DNA of 33,684 bases from Pimelobacter sp. (GTDB lineage Bacteria > Actinomycetota > Actinomycetes > Propionibacteriales > Nocardioidaceae): positions 1-33,684 of the forward strand of contig NZZG01000098.1 in NCBI GenBank assembly GCA_002698575.1, in the 5' to 3' direction. A program made the position numbers and the translations under genes. The notes beneath the pieces are model-generated. The model made no database searches. It had not been told where the DNA came from and worked only from the letters and a program-made list of their open reading frames with translations. Shown here piece after piece: positions 33,445-33,684 of this stretch. How positions within the stretch are numbered: the first letter of the stretch is position 1; every line of letters starts with the position of its first letter.

Positions 33445-33684
33445 CCTCCGGACCGGTCGATCCGACGACGACCCGTGCCTGGGGCCGGCTGCAGGAGCTG
33501 GCCGACGGGCTCGAGCCGGACCTGCGCGCCTGGTTCGACCGGGACGCCGGTCGGGCCGACCGGTTCAGCTTCGAGGCGGGCGACCTGTACGTCGACCTGT
33601 CCAAGGGACTCGTGGACGAGGAGATCCTCTCGGCGTTGCTCGGGCTCGTGGACGAGGTGGGTCTCGCCGAGCGGCGCGACGCCA
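33441..33684 (+). CDS. pgi: Glucose-6-phosphate isomerase, N-terminal part (cut by window edge)
   Basis: Eighty-one residues are visible, from a GTG that overlaps the tal stop as GTGA. They include [40 protein letters not shown] and the end GLAERRDA, which match the start of actinobacterial Pgi (helical N-terminus, then the DxSK strand). Pgi interconverts glucose 6-phosphate and fructose 6-phosphate, joining the pentose phosphate genes upstream to glycolysis. The Gly in LSKGLV replaces the Asn usual for the family. The catalytic residues lie beyond the window. Confidence 0.85.
   Translation, partial: MTSGPVDPTTTRAWGRLQELADGLEPDLRAWFDRDAGRADRFSFEAGDLYVDLSKGLVDEEILSALLGLVDEVGLAERRDA

Overview
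The window is a gene-dense, very high-GC stretch of actinobacterial chromosome, most likely from Nocardioides or a close relative (Nocardioidaceae). This placement is inferred from the gene families, the order of the suf cluster, DUF3099, dodecin and acVLRF1 homologues, frequent GTG starts and TANNNT -10 boxes; no rRNA or marker gene is present to fix it. Thirty-six genes are supported, including one partial gene at each edge. I see no tRNA, rRNA, CRISPR array, transposase, integrase or prophage gene. No gene-free stretch exceeds 300 bases; the longest, about 218 bases at 16094-16311, holds a duplicated hairpin-containing repeat.

Layout. Positions 1-1719: the tail of an unknown gene, a membrane-anchored protein of unknown function and a YwaF-type membrane protein. 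1711-3426: a cyanophycin-synthetase-like Mur ligase lacking the ATP-grasp domain. 3541-5061: fabG-fabI, a fatty-acid elongation pair of the mabA-inhA type. 5155-5956: dodecin, a DUF3099 membrane protein and a small Cys/His protein. 6059-7919: moaA and SURF1, divergent. 7943-10647: a crotonase-fold gene followed by an ABC exporter. 10744-13404: an ABC-F protein and a YpfJ-type metallopeptidase, divergent. 13467-16093: an APH-fold kinase-like protein, an acVLRF1 release-factor-like hydrolase and a double GNAT. 16312-23015: the complete operon sufR-sufB-sufD-Rieske-sufC-sufS-sufU-sufT for iron-sulfur cluster assembly. 23117-25370: a divergent P450-like gene and an ASCH-HTH-HhH protein. 25417-26188: two overlapping small membrane genes. 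26258-28907: an ABC-2 transporter pair coupled to ctaA (heme A synthase). 29004-29978: ctaB (heme O synthase). 30167-33684: tkt, tal and the start of pgi (pentose phosphate pathway and glycolysis).

The genes fit together as core metabolism. SURF1, CtaA and CtaB all serve heme A and aa3-type cytochrome oxidase maturation, and the suf operon feeds Fe-S enzymes such as MoaA. From memory, the order echoes the Mycobacterium tuberculosis Rv1447c-Rv1484 region (zwf2/tal/tkt/ctaB, ABC transporter with ctaA-like gene, suf, echA12, ABC-F, mabA-inhA), so this looks like a conserved ancestral block and not an island.

The most striking non-coding pattern is that at least twelve genes have a TANNNT hexamer exactly 6-8 bases before the start codon with no usable Shine-Dalgarno, the signature of leaderless transcription. 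This also decides several start codons. I found no clearly new multi-gene system. The items most worth a second look are the ATP-grasp-less Mur ligase, the four-copy GGS repeat inside the P450, the iron-box and SufR-like sites before sufR, the ASCH-HTH-HhH protein and the duplicated hairpin element downstream of the suf operon.
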